A stretch of 54,425 nucleotides of DNA, taken from NCBI RefSeq assembly GCF_002027545.1, contig NZ_MXAN01000068.1:1-54425 (forward strand), in the 5' to 3' direction. Position numbers and translations under genes: made by a program. The notes below the pieces were generated by a model. It worked only from the letters and a program-made list of their open reading frames with translations. It was not told the origin of the DNA and ran no database searches. Position 1 is the first letter of the stretch, and each line of letters begins with the position of its first letter. Source of the stretch: Moraxella lacunata (lineage in GTDB: Bacteria > Pseudomonadota > Gammaproteobacteria > Pseudomonadales > Moraxellaceae). Positions 28,280 through 36,805 of the stretch are shown here, piece after piece.

Positions 28280-29227
28280 ATGACAACAAAACGTGTGGCA
28301 GTGATTTTCCCTGGTCAAGGGTCGCAGACCATTGGCATGATGGATGAGCTTGCCGAGCATTTTAGTGCGATAAAGACTACGTTTGACGAAGCAAGTCGTG
28401 CTTTGGGCATGGATTTGTGGGAGATAACCCATGATGAGAGTCGCCTAAACAAGACCGAATTTACTCAGCCTGCTCTGCTTACGGCGAGCGTGGCGATTTG
28501 GCAGATTGTCAAAGACAAACTGTCAGCACAGGGAATAACACCGCTGTGTTTGGCAGGGCATTCGCTCGGTGAGTACTCGGCATTGGTGGCAAGTGGCGTG
28601 CTTAGCCTGACAGATGCGGTCAAGCTTGTGCATGAACGAGGTAAGCTCATGACAAGGGCGGTGGCAGGGATAGATACGCAGATGGCGGCAGTGCTGGGGC
28701 TAGATGATGAGCAGGTCGCCAGTCTGTGCGAAGATGCTACCGAAAACGCAGGCATTGTAGGTCCTGCCAACTTTAATAGCCTTGGTCAAGTGGTGATTGC
28801 AGGCACACAAGTGGGTGTGAGCCATGTGCTGTCAGCGGTAGAAGCACTGGGCAAAAAGGCGGTGCCACTCAAAGTCTCTGTGCCATCGCACTGTGAGCTG
28901 ATGAACCCTGCCAGTGATGCATTGGCAAAACTTTTGGATGAGACCGAATTTGCCACCGCCCAAATCCCCGTCATCCAAAACCGTCATGCCCAAGTGCATA
29001 AGCATGTCAACGACATCAAGACCGCCTTGACCGAACAGTTATCCATGCCGGTGTTGTGGTCACGAACCATGCAAAAACTTGCCGATAAACAAATCGATGT
29101 TGTGATTGAATGCGGACCGGGCAATGTCCTATCCAACCTTGCCAAACGCCAAGAGACACCGATTGTCGCTTTGCCGACGGACAAATTAGCACGTTTAGAA
29201 AAATTGGAGCAATTAGATGAGTCGTAA
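28280..29227 (+). CDS. fabD: Malonyl-CoA:ACP transacylase
   Basis: With the ATG at 28280 the protein has 315 residues starting MTTKRVAVIFPGQGSQ, which fits FabD (E. coli 309). An upstream ATG at 28256 adds eight unlikely residues. The nucleophile is S95 in AGHSLGEYS. VSVPSHCELM carries the catalytic His and GPGNVL ends the fold. It loads malonyl groups onto ACP for fatty acid synthesis in the cytosol. Its end overlaps the fabG start by 11 bp, so the two are translationally coupled. Confidence 0.95.
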   Translation: MTTKRVAVIFPGQGSQTIGMMDELAEHFSAIKTTFDEASRALGMDLWEITHDESRLNKTEFTQPALLTASVAIWQIVKDKLSAQGITPLCLAGHSLGEYSALVASGVLSLTDAVKLVHERGKLMTRAVAGIDTQMAAVLGLDDEQVASLCEDATENAGIVGPANFNSLGQVVIAGTQVGVSHVLSAVEALGKKAVPLKVSVPSHCELMNPASDALAKLLDETEFATAQIPVIQNRHAQVHKHVNDIKTALTEQLSMPVLWSRTMQKLADKQIDVVIECGPGNVLSNLAKRQETPIVALPTDKLARLEKLEQLDES

Positions 29228-29945
29228 GATTATCCTAGTCACAGGGGCAAGCCGTGGTATCGGGCGTGCCATTGCCGAGCAGTTTGCCAGCGAAGGGCAT
29301 TTTGTCATTGGCACCGCCACCAGCGAGCGTGGGGCAGAAGCGATAGAAGAGTATCTGTCTGAGTCGGGCGGTATCGGGCGTGTGCTTGATGTCTGTGATG
29401 ATGCGGCGATTGATAAGCTCTTTGAAGAGATTGATAGTGTGTATGGTTCGGTCAATGTACTGGTCAATAACGCAGGCATTACCAAAGATGGTCTGCTCAT
29501 GCGAATGAAAGATGAAGACTGGGCGAGCGTGCTTGACACCAACTTGACCGCCATCTATCGCATGAGTCGCCGTGCGGTGCGTGGCATGATGAAAGCCCGC
29601 TCTGGACGTATCATTAACGTCACATCCGTGGTCGGGCAGATGGGAAATGCAGGTCAGACCAACTATGCCGCATCTAAGGCAGGCGTGGAGGGCTTTACCC
29701 GTGCGTTGGCTCGTGAGATTGGCTCTCGTGGCGTAACGGTAAACTGTGTCGCTCCTGGCTTTGTAGAGACAGACATGACCGAAGAGCTAGACGAGCGTTT
29801 GGTAAACTCCATGTTGGACGCTGTACCGCTTGGGCGTATGGCTCAGCCTGAGGAGATTGCCGCGGCGGTGTCGTTTTTGGCAAGTGATGGGGCAAGCTAC
29901 ATCACTGGCGAAGTGCTGGCGGTCAATGGTGGCATGTACATGTGA
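29217..29945 (+). CDS. fabG: 3-oxoacyl-ACP reductase
   Basis: This is a 242-residue short-chain dehydrogenase. The NADPH-binding TGASRGIG is at 9-16, NNAG at 84-87, the catalytic S137 in NVTSVVG, and Y150/K154 in YAASK. The C-terminal YITGEVLAVNGGMYM is the usual FabG ending. It reduces 3-oxoacyl-ACP in each elongation cycle. It overlaps fabD and precedes acpP by 157 bp. Confidence 0.96.
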   Translation: MSRKIILVTGASRGIGRAIAEQFASEGHFVIGTATSERGAEAIEEYLSESGGIGRVLDVCDDAAIDKLFEEIDSVYGSVNVLVNNAGITKDGLLMRMKDEDWASVLDTNLTAIYRMSRRAVRGMMKARSGRIINVTSVVGQMGNAGQTNYAASKAGVEGFTRALAREIGSRGVTVNCVAPGFVETDMTEELDERLVNSMLDAVPLGRMAQPEEIAAAVSFLASDGASYITGEVLAVNGGMYM

Positions 29946-30102
29946 TTTGTCACGTGTACGTCACGATTTTATGTAAATTTGTGAACGAGCGTACTAATAG
30001 CACTTGCACAAATGACAAAAATGTTTTATCATACACAAGTTTTCAGTCATCAAATCATTGGTGCTGATTTTCTTAAATTCCCATGTTAAAAAGGATACTC
30101 TT

Positions 30103-30336
30103 ATGAGCGATATCGAAGCCAAAGTAAAAGCAGCCGTTGCTGAGCAACTTAGCCTAAATGCTGACGAGATTAACAATGCAGCGTCTTTCATGGACGACCT
30201 AGGTGCAGACTCTCTTGACCTAGTGGAGCTTGTGATGGCGTTTGAAAATGAGTTTGGTATTACCATTCCTGACGAAGATTCAGCTGAGCTGACCACTGTT
30301 CAAAAAGCCATTGACTACGTGTCTGCCAAAGTATAA
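30103..30336 (+). CDS. acpP: Acyl carrier protein
   Basis: The 77-residue acidic protein starts at [15 protein letters not shown], preceded by AAAGGA. S37 in [10 protein letters not shown] is the phosphopantetheine attachment site. A longer frame from 30058 is rejected because the family starts at this MSD. It carries growing acyl chains for FabD, FabG and partners. A terminator follows, then a large repeat element. Confidence 0.98.
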   Translation: MSDIEAKVKAAVAEQLSLNADEINNAASFMDDLGADSLDLVELVMAFENEFGITIPDEDSAELTTVQKAIDYVSAKV

Positions 30337-30359
30337 GCCAGGCAGAAGTCAAACACACA

Positions 30360-30390
30360 CCACTTTTTAGTTTTAAAAAGTGGTTTTTTT
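30360..30390 (+). terminator. Terminator of acpP
   Basis: CCACTTTTTA (30360-30369) and TAAAAAGTGG (30374-30383) form a 10-bp stem with a 4-nt loop, followed by seven T. Confidence 0.9.
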
Positions 30391-30398
30391 ATGTCATT

Positions 30399-30681
30399 AG
30401 GGCGCGCCTGCCTTTTATGTTTGTAATGAAAAATGCCTGTTTAAAAAAGCAGGGGAATCGCCCGTTTTTCAAGGAAAAAACGCAGGTTGATAGTCATTCT
30501 ATCAAGCAAGTTTTTGACGATGAAAAACAATCCGACCACTTAAACTGGGTAAATTTTTAAGATTTTTTACTTAATTTTTTAAATTTAAGTGGTCGGATAG
30601 CCATTTTTCATGCAAAAGCATCATTTTATTGCTATAAAATTTCTGAATATTAAATTGTGTTATAAAGGGTAGGCATGCCCT
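30399..30681 (-). mobile_element. MITE family E copy 2
   Basis: This ~283-bp non-coding element has imperfect terminal repeats, AGGGCGCGCCTGCC versus AGGGCATGCCTACC as the reverse complement of the right end. TA occurs at both borders (30398-30399 and 30681-30682). Its reverse complement aligns over its length with 23963-24227, including ATGGCTATCCGACCACTTAA and TTTTTCATCGTCAAAA. It occupies most of the acpP-kbp gap. Confidence 0.88.
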
Positions 30682-30825
30682 ACATAAGTATAACAATTTT
30701 ACGCATAAATACAGTGCAAATTTTTATCATTTTATACTAAGATAGCAGGGAGTTTAAGGATGGTTGCTAGACAAACCATGCTAAACGTCAACACACTTTC
30801 TATCAAATCCAAATAAGGAGCCATC

Positions 30826-31320
30826 ATGGGTATTTTTAGTTTTGCCAAAGACATCGGCGATAAAGTATTTAACCGCAATAAAAAAGAGCAATCAGCCCCA
30901 ACAACCCCTACACCAACAACATCAGCTCCTGCTGAGCCTAGCGCCCAAGAGATTGCCAATTTGCTGTTGGCTCGTGTGCAAGCTAATGCTAATATCACTG
31001 GCTTAAAGGTCAACTATAATGGTAATACTGATACGGTTGTCCTGTCAGGTATGGCCGCATCGCAAGCCGACCGTGAAAAAGCGGTGCTTGCTGCTGGTAA
31101 CGTTCAGCACGTTGCCCAAGTGGACGACCAATTAACCGTGGCAACCCCAGAGCCTGAGTCTCGTTTTTATACCGTCAAATCAGGCGATACCTTATCTAAA
31201 ATCGCCAAAGAAATGTACGGCAATGCCAACGAGTACAACAAAATCTTTGAAGCGAACCAACCGCTACTATCTCACCCTGACAAAATCTATGTGGGTCAAG
31301 TGTTGCGTATCCCTGCCTAA
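30826..31320 (+). CDS. BON-LysM protein (Kbp/YgaU-like)
   Basis: The 164-residue protein starts MGIFSFAKDIGDKVF, as YgaU/Kbp does, with no signal peptide. A Pro/Thr-rich linker (~22-40) is longer than in the E. coli protein. A BON domain (~40-108) and a C-terminal LysM domain (~113-163, YTVKSGDTLSKIAKEMYG) follow. E. coli Kbp is a cytoplasmic potassium-binding protein, so a similar role is likely. The ATG follows AAGGAG (30814-30819) at normal spacing. A terminator follows. Confidence 0.88.
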   Translation: MGIFSFAKDIGDKVFNRNKKEQSAPTTPTPTTSAPAEPSAQEIANLLLARVQANANITGLKVNYNGNTDTVVLSGMAASQADREKAVLAAGNVQHVAQVDDQLTVATPEPESRFYTVKSGDTLSKIAKEMYGNANEYNKIFEANQPLLSHPDKIYVGQVLRIPA

Positions 31321-31338
31321 TATGACGGCATGAATGAT

Positions 31339-31370
31339 AAACACCTTGATGGCTATCAAGGTGTTTTTTA
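31339..31370 (+). terminator. Terminator of the kbp-like gene
   Basis: AAACACCTTGAT (31339-31350) and ATCAAGGTGTTT (31355-31366) form a 12-bp stem with a 4-nt loop and trailing T. Confidence 0.92.
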
Positions 31371-31393
31371 TGCTAAAAATTGGCAAAATGATA

Positions 31394-31422
31394 TTGTCAA
31401 GCTGGGTGAAATTTTATACAAT
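31394..31422 (+). promoter_or_regulatory. Promoter of the riboswitch-controlled transporter
   Basis: TTGTCA (31394-31399) and TACAAT (31417-31422) are spaced by 17 bp. The predicted start falls just before the riboswitch. Confidence 0.6.
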
Positions 31423-31429
31423 AACCGCT

Positions 31430-31511
31430 CCATTAGTCGGGGTGCTGTCCATGACGGCTGAGAAATACCCGTGAACCTGATACAGTTAATACTGACGTAG
31501 GAAACTAATCG
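31430..31511 (+). promoter_or_regulatory. TPP (thiamine pyrophosphate) riboswitch
   Basis: The conserved thi-box blocks appear in order: CGGGGTGC (31438-31445), GGCTGAGAAATACCC, GTGAACCTGAT and CTGACGTAGGAAA. The P1 stem is ATTAGT (31432-31437) with ACTAAT (31504-31509). It lies 95 bp before the transporter ATG, so that gene should be repressed when TPP is plentiful. The intervening sequence would be the expression platform. I see no clear terminator there, so control of translation is more likely. Confidence 0.95.
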
Positions 31512-31605
31512 TGTCATTCTTATTGTCTTTATCCTTGGTGGTCATCATCAGGGTAGTTTTTGGTGTGGACGGTCATGGGTTGCCCTTTATTTATCGGGGT
31601 TTATC

Positions 31606-32847
31606 ATGACAACCAAACTCACTACTTTATCCACACCGCCCAAATCCGCATTTTTTAGCCAGTATGGGCCTGGTATCATCATGGCGTCGTCCTGTGTGGG
31701 CGGTTCGCACATTATTGCGTCCACACAAGCAGGCGTGTATTATGGCTGGCAATTGGCAGGGCTGATTGTGCTGGTCAATGCCTTAAAATATCCCTTTTTT
31801 CGCCTTGCCTTTGACTATGCCAACCAAAACGACAAAACGCTACTGGCAGGCTATGCCGAGCGTGGGCGTGGCTATCTCATGCTGTTTTTGGTGTTTAATA
31901 TGTTCGCCACAGTCGTCAATGTCGCAGGGGGTACGCTACTGTCGGCGGTACTGCTTGGCATGATGATGGGACAGGGCGTGCCGTTGCCAATGTTAAATGC
32001 GATTATCATGATAAGTTTTGTGTGGCTCATCTTTGGCAAACAATACCAAAAACTTGACCACATCTCCAAATTTATCATGCTTGCTCTAAGTGTCATCACG
32101 CTGGTCGCCCTTGTCATGGTCATGGCAAATCCCATACCGTCTGCCCCTGTGTCGCCCCCGTCCCCATGGGTGTGGAGTGCCGTGCCGTTTTTGGTGGCAC
32201 TGATGGGCTGGATGCCTGCTCCGATGGAGCTTAGTGTGTCAAGCTCGCTGTGGATTGCCGAAAAAAACAAAATCAACCCTGACTATAAGCACCGCTATCG
32301 CCGTGATTTTAATGTCAGCTATGCCGTGAGCGTGGTGCTGGCACTCATGTTCATGGCGTTGGGGGCGATGGTGGCGATAGGCGATGGCGAGCCACTACAA
32401 GGCGGTAAGTTTGTCGGTGAGTTCGTGGGTATGTACGCCCACGCCATTGGCGAGTGGACACGTCTGCCTATGCTGTTTGTGGCGTTTGTGTGTATCTATG
32501 GCACGACAATCGTGGCGGTGGACGGCTATTCACGGGGCAATCAGCAAGCGGTGGCGATTTTACAAAACCGACCGCTTGATGACAACACCCAACAAAAACA
32601 CCTTCGCTACTGGACGCTAGGCTCGCTGTTGATGGCGGGGGTGGTCATTGGGCTGTTTGGGGGTATGGTGGGTAAGATGATTGCCTTTGCCATGACCTTG
32701 TCGTTTTTGTTTGCCCCTGTGTTTGCGTGGTTAAATTGGGGCTTGCGTCATAAATGCTTGCCCCAACCTGTGTGGGTCAATATGCTGGCGTATGCAGGGC
32801 TGTTGTATTTGGTGGCGATGGTGGGGCTGTATTTGGGTAGTCGCTGA
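31606..32847 (+). CDS. Nramp-like membrane transporter under TPP riboswitch control
   Basis: The 413-residue protein has about 11 membrane segments and the Nramp-like/LeuT fold. GPGIIMASSCVGGSHIIAS is in the first helix and LMGWMPAPMELSVSSSLW around helix six. The canonical Nramp metal-site motif DPGN is not present (GSH occupies the place), and the MPH of helix six is replaced by MPAP. It belongs to a divergent Nramp-related group usually annotated as divalent metal transporters. The upstream TPP riboswitch suggests the substrate may instead be thiamine, a thiamine precursor such as HMP, or a metal tied to thiamine use. The substrate is inference. Confidence 0.85.
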   Translation: MTTKLTTLSTPPKSAFFSQYGPGIIMASSCVGGSHIIASTQAGVYYGWQLAGLIVLVNALKYPFFRLAFDYANQNDKTLLAGYAERGRGYLMLFLVFNMFATVVNVAGGTLLSAVLLGMMMGQGVPLPMLNAIIMISFVWLIFGKQYQKLDHISKFIMLALSVITLVALVMVMANPIPSAPVSPPSPWVWSAVPFLVALMGWMPAPMELSVSSSLWIAEKNKINPDYKHRYRRDFNVSYAVSVVLALMFMALGAMVAIGDGEPLQGGKFVGEFVGMYAHAIGEWTRLPMLFVAFVCIYGTTIVAVDGYSRGNQQAVAILQNRPLDDNTQQKHLRYWTLGSLLMAGVVIGLFGGMVGKMIAFAMTLSFLFAPVFAWLNWGLRHKCLPQPVWVNMLAYAGLLYLVAMVGLYLGSR

Positions 32848-33183
32848 GTTGTCAAATATTTGTTTGGTGGCAGGGTGTATATCATGTACCAATATGATTT
32901 TTTATTTAAAAGGTGCGTGGTACACACCTTACTTTTTAACCATATTTATAATTATAAAATGGATAAAAACAAAACCACAAACTTGGGGGAGTTTGTGGTT
33001 TCATAGGGGTTTTGCTACTTGCGTTATCCATAAGGGCTTCCATAATATCAGCGGTCTTCCATGTTGGCTTATCCATTTGCCATATCCTTGCTGATGTGCG
33101 TATTATGCCAAAATCTAGCCCATAAGAAAATACGCCAATGTCATCAATGCGTGTAAGCATTTGCTTACAAGGTGCTTTTTAAA
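32848..33183. other. Gap between convergent nramp-like gene and coaE
   Basis: 336 bp. It contains the coaE-side terminator and a palindrome TGTAAGCA-TT-TGCTTACA near 33153. A 74-codon minus-strand frame runs through the terminator and is not credible as a gene. No repeat family seen elsewhere occurs here. Confidence 0.6.
32960..33001 (-). terminator. Terminator on coaE strand
   Basis: AAACCACAAACT (32972-32983) and AGTTTGTGGTTT (32990-33001) form a 12-bp stem. On the minus strand it runs into TTTTGTTTTTATCC. It may also stop the convergent transporter transcript. Confidence 0.85.
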
Positions 33184-33831
33184 TCATTTATCTTTTGCTA
33201 AATCGTTTGCCATAGCCAGATATGTTTGATGTAACGCATTGATTTGGCGATATAAATTAGCCAAACTCCCTGTATTATCTATCACGTCATTGGCATAAGA
33301 TAGGCGTATATCTCGGCGGATTTGCTTGTCAATGATTGCTAAAATGTCCTTATCACTTTGTCCGTCTCGTCTGCTGGCTCGCTGTATTTGTAGCTCTATC
33401 GGCACGTCCACCACCAAAATCCTATCACAAAGGGCGGTCAAACCCTTATCATCGCCTTTAATACTTTCTAATAAAAGCGGGGCGGATAATATGGCGTAGG
33501 GGCTACTGGCGTGGTCAAGCTCGTGCTTGATTTGGGTGCGTATGGCAGGGTGGGTGATGGCATTTAGCGTGGCAAGTTTGGCAGGGTCAGCAAAGACAAG
33601 CTCACGCAGGTAAGTGCGGTTAAGCACACCGTCCGTAAGAATATCCGCCCCAAAAGCGTGGGCAAGCTCATCTAATACAGGCGAGCCTTTGGCGGTGATG
33701 GTATGGCTGATGACATCAGCATCTATCACGTCTATGCCGAGCGTGGCAAAATGGTCGCTCACGGCAGTTTTTCCGCTACCGATACCGCCTGTTAAGCCGA
33801 TGATAAAGGGGGATTTGGGGGTGTTTGGCAT
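33184..33831 (-). CDS. coaE: Dephospho-CoA kinase
   Basis: From the ATG at 33831 the protein has 215 residues. The P-loop GGIGSGKT is at 15-22, followed by DADVISH, the substrate-binding LSAPLLLES and the lid-region RASRRDGQS. It phosphorylates the 3'-hydroxyl of dephospho-CoA, the last step of CoA synthesis. A TTG at 33888 would add 19 residues that do not fit the family. In many gammaproteobacteria coaE follows pilD; here it stands divergent from tsaD. Confidence 0.95.
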   Translation of the reverse strand: MPNTPKSPFIIGLTGGIGSGKTAVSDHFATLGIDVIDADVISHTITAKGSPVLDELAHAFGADILTDGVLNRTYLRELVFADPAKLATLNAITHPAIRTQIKHELDHASSPYAILSAPLLLESIKGDDKGLTALCDRILVVDVPIELQIQRASRRDGQSDKDILAIIDKQIRRDIRLSYANDVIDNTGSLANLYRQINALHQTYLAMANDLAKDK

Positions 33832-34017
33832 TTTGGTGTGGGATTCGGTTAAAAATGTAAAATTAACATAGCTTGATAAATTTTTCAATGAATTTAAACA
33901 TTAAAATGATTAACATTACTTAATTAAAATGTTTTTTGCAATACGGGTGTGTAGGGGTGAATCACATTCGCTCTTATCAAGGTGGCAAATTTTAAATTCT
34001 TTCACGATAAATAAAAA

Positions 34018-34026
34018 TGCTATAAT
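34018..34026 (+). promoter_or_regulatory. Extended -10 promoter of tsaD
   Basis: TGC followed by TATAAT (34021-34026), 26 bp before the tsaD ATG. Confidence 0.55.
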
Positions 34027-34051
34027 ACCCCAAATTTTTGGAAAACAAATC

Positions 34052-35101
34052 ATGAAAGTATTAGGTTTAGAAACGTCCTGCGATGAGACAGGACTTGCCA
34101 TTTATGATAGTGAATTAAACGGCGGTCAAGGTGGGGTGCTTGCCCAAGTGTTATATAGCCAGATTGAGCTACACGCCACTTATGGCGGGGTCGTGCCTGA
34201 GCTTGCCAGTAGAGACCACATTCGTAAACTTGTACCATTATTTAATGAGCTGCTGGATAAGGCAAATATCGCCAAATCCGACATTGATGCGGTCGCCTAC
34301 ACCAAGGGGCCCGGCTTGATTGGGGCATTGATGACGGGGGCGTTATTTGGGCGGACGCTTGCCTATGGGCTTGGCGTACCTGCCATTGGTGTTCATCATA
34401 TGGAAGGGCATTTGCTTGCTCCGATGATAGAAAATGATAAAGGGGTCAATTTCCCTTTTGTCTGCCTACTCGTCTCGGGCGGTCATACCATGCTTGTCAG
34501 GGCGGACGGCGTGGGGCGGTATGAGATATTGGGTGAGAGCATTGATGATGCGGTGGGCGAGTGTTTTGATAAAACCGCCAAAATGCTTGGTCTGCCTTAC
34601 CCTGGGGGGCCGAACGTGGAGCGACTTGCCAAAGGGGGTAATCCCCATGCCTATGATTTGCCACGTCCGATGATGGGTAAGGGGCTAGATTTTAGTTTTA
34701 GTGGCATGAAAACAGCCGTGCATAATCTCATCAAAGACACCAAAGGGAGCGACAGCGACCCTGTGGTACGGGCGGACATCTCGGCAAGTTTTCAGTATGC
34801 GGTGGTGGACACGCTTGTCAAAAAATGCACCAAAGCCCTAAAACAGACAGGGCTAAAACAACTCGTCATCGCAGGGGGCGTGTCTGCCAATGCGACCTTA
34901 CGCACGCATTTGGAGACCGCCCTTGCTAAGATGGGGGCGAGCGTGCATTATGCTCCCTTGCACCTATGCACCGATAATGGGGCGATGATAGCCTATGCAG
35001 GGTATTGCCGTCTGGGCATGGGGCAGGCGGACGATTTGGCGGTGGCGTGCGTGCCACGGTGGAGTATGGAGAGTTTGGGGGTATGTGAGACAAGCGAGTG
35101 A
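34052..35101 (+). CDS. tsaD: tRNA N6-adenosine threonylcarbamoyltransferase subunit TsaD
   Basis: The ATG at 34052 gives 349 residues beginning [19 protein letters not shown]. An in-frame extension from 33929 is rejected. The metal site H116-x3-H120 lies in [17 protein letters not shown] and the C-terminal [12 protein letters not shown] are ASKHA-fold nucleotide-binding segments. With TsaB, TsaC and TsaE it makes t6A37 in tRNAs reading ANN codons. The SIR2-like gene begins 47 bp downstream on the same strand. Confidence 0.97.
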   Translation: MKVLGLETSCDETGLAIYDSELNGGQGGVLAQVLYSQIELHATYGGVVPELASRDHIRKLVPLFNELLDKANIAKSDIDAVAYTKGPGLIGALMTGALFGRTLAYGLGVPAIGVHHMEGHLLAPMIENDKGVNFPFVCLLVSGGHTMLVRADGVGRYEILGESIDDAVGECFDKTAKMLGLPYPGGPNVERLAKGGNPHAYDLPRPMMGKGLDFSFSGMKTAVHNLIKDTKGSDSDPVVRADISASFQYAVVDTLVKKCTKALKQTGLKQLVIAGGVSANATLRTHLETALAKMGASVHYAPLHLCTDNGAMIAYAGYCRLGMGQADDLAVACVPRWSMESLGVCETSE

Positions 35102-35148
35102 TAAAATCTAAGTAATTTGGCAATTTTGGGAAGTGCAAAGGTTATTTT

Positions 35149-36689
35149 ATGAGTATTGAGAAGTTTTTTAAAGAAATGAGAAATCATCCAGTTTTGTTTT
35201 TGGGAACTGGTTTTAGTTTAAGATATTTGAACGTGTCTTATACTTGGAGAGAGTTGTTGGAAAAAATTGCCATTGATATATATGGAGAGAAAAGATTATT
35301 TTTGGAGTTATTGTCTGATTTTTCAAATGAGGGAAAGGTGAATTATAAAAAGTTGGCGGAAAAATTGGAATTTGATTTTGAAAAAATATCAAAGAATCGT
35401 TCAGATTTTAAAGATGTAAATGATATTTTTTATGAAAACATGGATAAGGAGTTAAAAATAAGTAGATTTAAAATATATATCAGTCAAATTTTAAGCGATA
35501 TATCAGAGAAAAGTGAAAAAAATCAGAGTTGGCAGATTTAATAAAAGCAAGGAAGAATATTGGCTCTATTATTACAACAAACTATGATCAGTTCATAGAG
35601 CATGTCTTTAAATTCAACCCTTTGGTTGGTAATAAAATACTTTTTAGTAATCCTTATGGTTCAGTTTATAAAATTCATGGCTGTGTTACTGATTATGATA
35701 GTATTGTTATTACAGAATCAGATTATGAAAAATTTGATAAAAAATATGAGTTGATTAAGGCTCAAATTTTATCATTATTTATGCACAACCCAATTATATT
35801 TATAGGTTATAGTTTGGCTGATGAGAATATAATTAGTATATTGAAGACTATATTTTCTTATGTTGATGTTAATTCGGAAGAAGCTGAAAAAATCAGAAAT
35901 AATTTTTTGCTAGTAGGATTTGACAATGGTAATATGAACACTGAAGTTATAGAGCATGATATACAAATCAGTGAAATTGGAACGATAAGAATAAACAAAA
36001 TAAAAACAGATAATTTCTCTGCTATTTACCAAAAAATATCAGATTTAACTTTACGTGTTTCTGCAATGGAAATTAGAAAAGTTCAGTCTGTTTGGCATAA
36101 AATTGTTGTAGGAAATGGTGGGGTTGCTGTAACAATCACAGATGATATTGACAACTTAGATAACGATGATATGGTTTTGGCTATAGGGTCAAAAAACAAT
36201 ATTCGTTATGATTTTAGAAATTTAAACGACATCGTAAGAGATTATTTCAATATCATTGATGAAGAGAATGTAGAGCTTATTAAAATAATAAATAAACATC
36301 CAATTCTGTCTAATAAGAATATTTTTCCTATATTTGCATTTTCTAATATATGTCAGGAAATAGATAATGTGGATAGAATTAAAAATTTGCAAAAAAAGAA
36401 ATTAAATGCTCATATTTCATCAACAAAATTTAATAATTATAATCAGATTAACTCAAAGTACAGCTCAATCATGGATATATCTATTGACGAATCGCTATCT
36501 AATAACAAAAAATACAATTTGATATTTTGGAATTTTTATCATGACAACTTGACTTTTGAAGAAGTTAAAAGTTATTTAATGGAAAATTTGCCAAATAAAA
36601 GCTTGAATGCAAACGCAGTAACCGAAGTAAAACGGTTGTTGTGTTTGTATGATATTAAAAAATATGGTGGTAGTCTAAAAAGTGTGTAA
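35149..36689 (+). pseudogene. SIR2-domain defence-like gene, interrupted by frameshift at an A7 run
   Basis: Frame one (35149-35541, 130 aa) starts with ATG after AAAGG and has the NAD-binding GTGFS (residues 19-23). It runs out at SWQI. Frame two (35529-36689, 386 aa) opens at a TTG without a real start and continues the same domain: IITTNYDQFIEH (catalytic Asn), VYKIHGCVTDYD (catalytic His), VITESDYEKF and IIFIGYSLADENI. Adding one A to the A7 run at 35516-35522 fuses them into a ~513-residue protein. SIR2-like enzymes of this kind deplete NAD in anti-phage abortive infection. The C-terminal ~300 residues are unrecognised. The gene is much more AT-rich than its neighbours, suggesting transfer. 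It could be off-phase, dead, or an assembly error. Confidence 0.85.
35516..35522 (+). repeat. A7 homopolymer at the SIR2 frameshift
   Basis: Seven A between AGTG and TCAG, exactly where the two parts of the SIR2 gene would join if one A were added. It is a candidate slippage (phase-variation) tract, though short. Confidence 0.8.
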
Positions 36690-36788
36690 AACTAGTTTTC
36701 CGTTCGCCCTAAGCCGTACCTTCGGGTAGGAAAACCGTTGTGGGGGCACGGCTCACCACGAACGGTTTTCTTTGTAGCATACTTTTTG
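36670..36788 (+). mobile_element. MITE family C/D copy 2, abutting the SIR2 gene
   Basis: About 119 bp, homologous and co-oriented with 20351-20469. The left end is TAGTCTAAAAAGT and the right end GTAGCATACTTTTTG. The last codons and the stop of the SIR2 gene (36687-36689) lie inside its left end. The ccmB stop is 18 bp to the right. Confidence 0.78.
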
Positions 36789-36805
36789 CAAAACAAAAAC
36801 CCCAA

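Noticed and set aside
31606..32847. Calling the riboswitch-controlled gene a classical MntH manganese transporter
   Set aside because: The DPGN metal-binding motif of the first helix is missing and the upstream element responds to TPP, so MntH is not supported.
32936..33160. 74-codon minus-strand frame after coaE
   Set aside because: Reads straight through an intrinsic terminator hairpin, matches no family, and its ATG lies in a palindrome; not enough to call a gene.
35149..36689. SIR2 gene as a metabolic protein deacetylase (CobB)
   Set aside because: It lacks the CobB zinc-finger cysteines and length. The GTGFS...TTNYD...IHG pattern with a large extra domain fits defence-type SIR2 NADases better.
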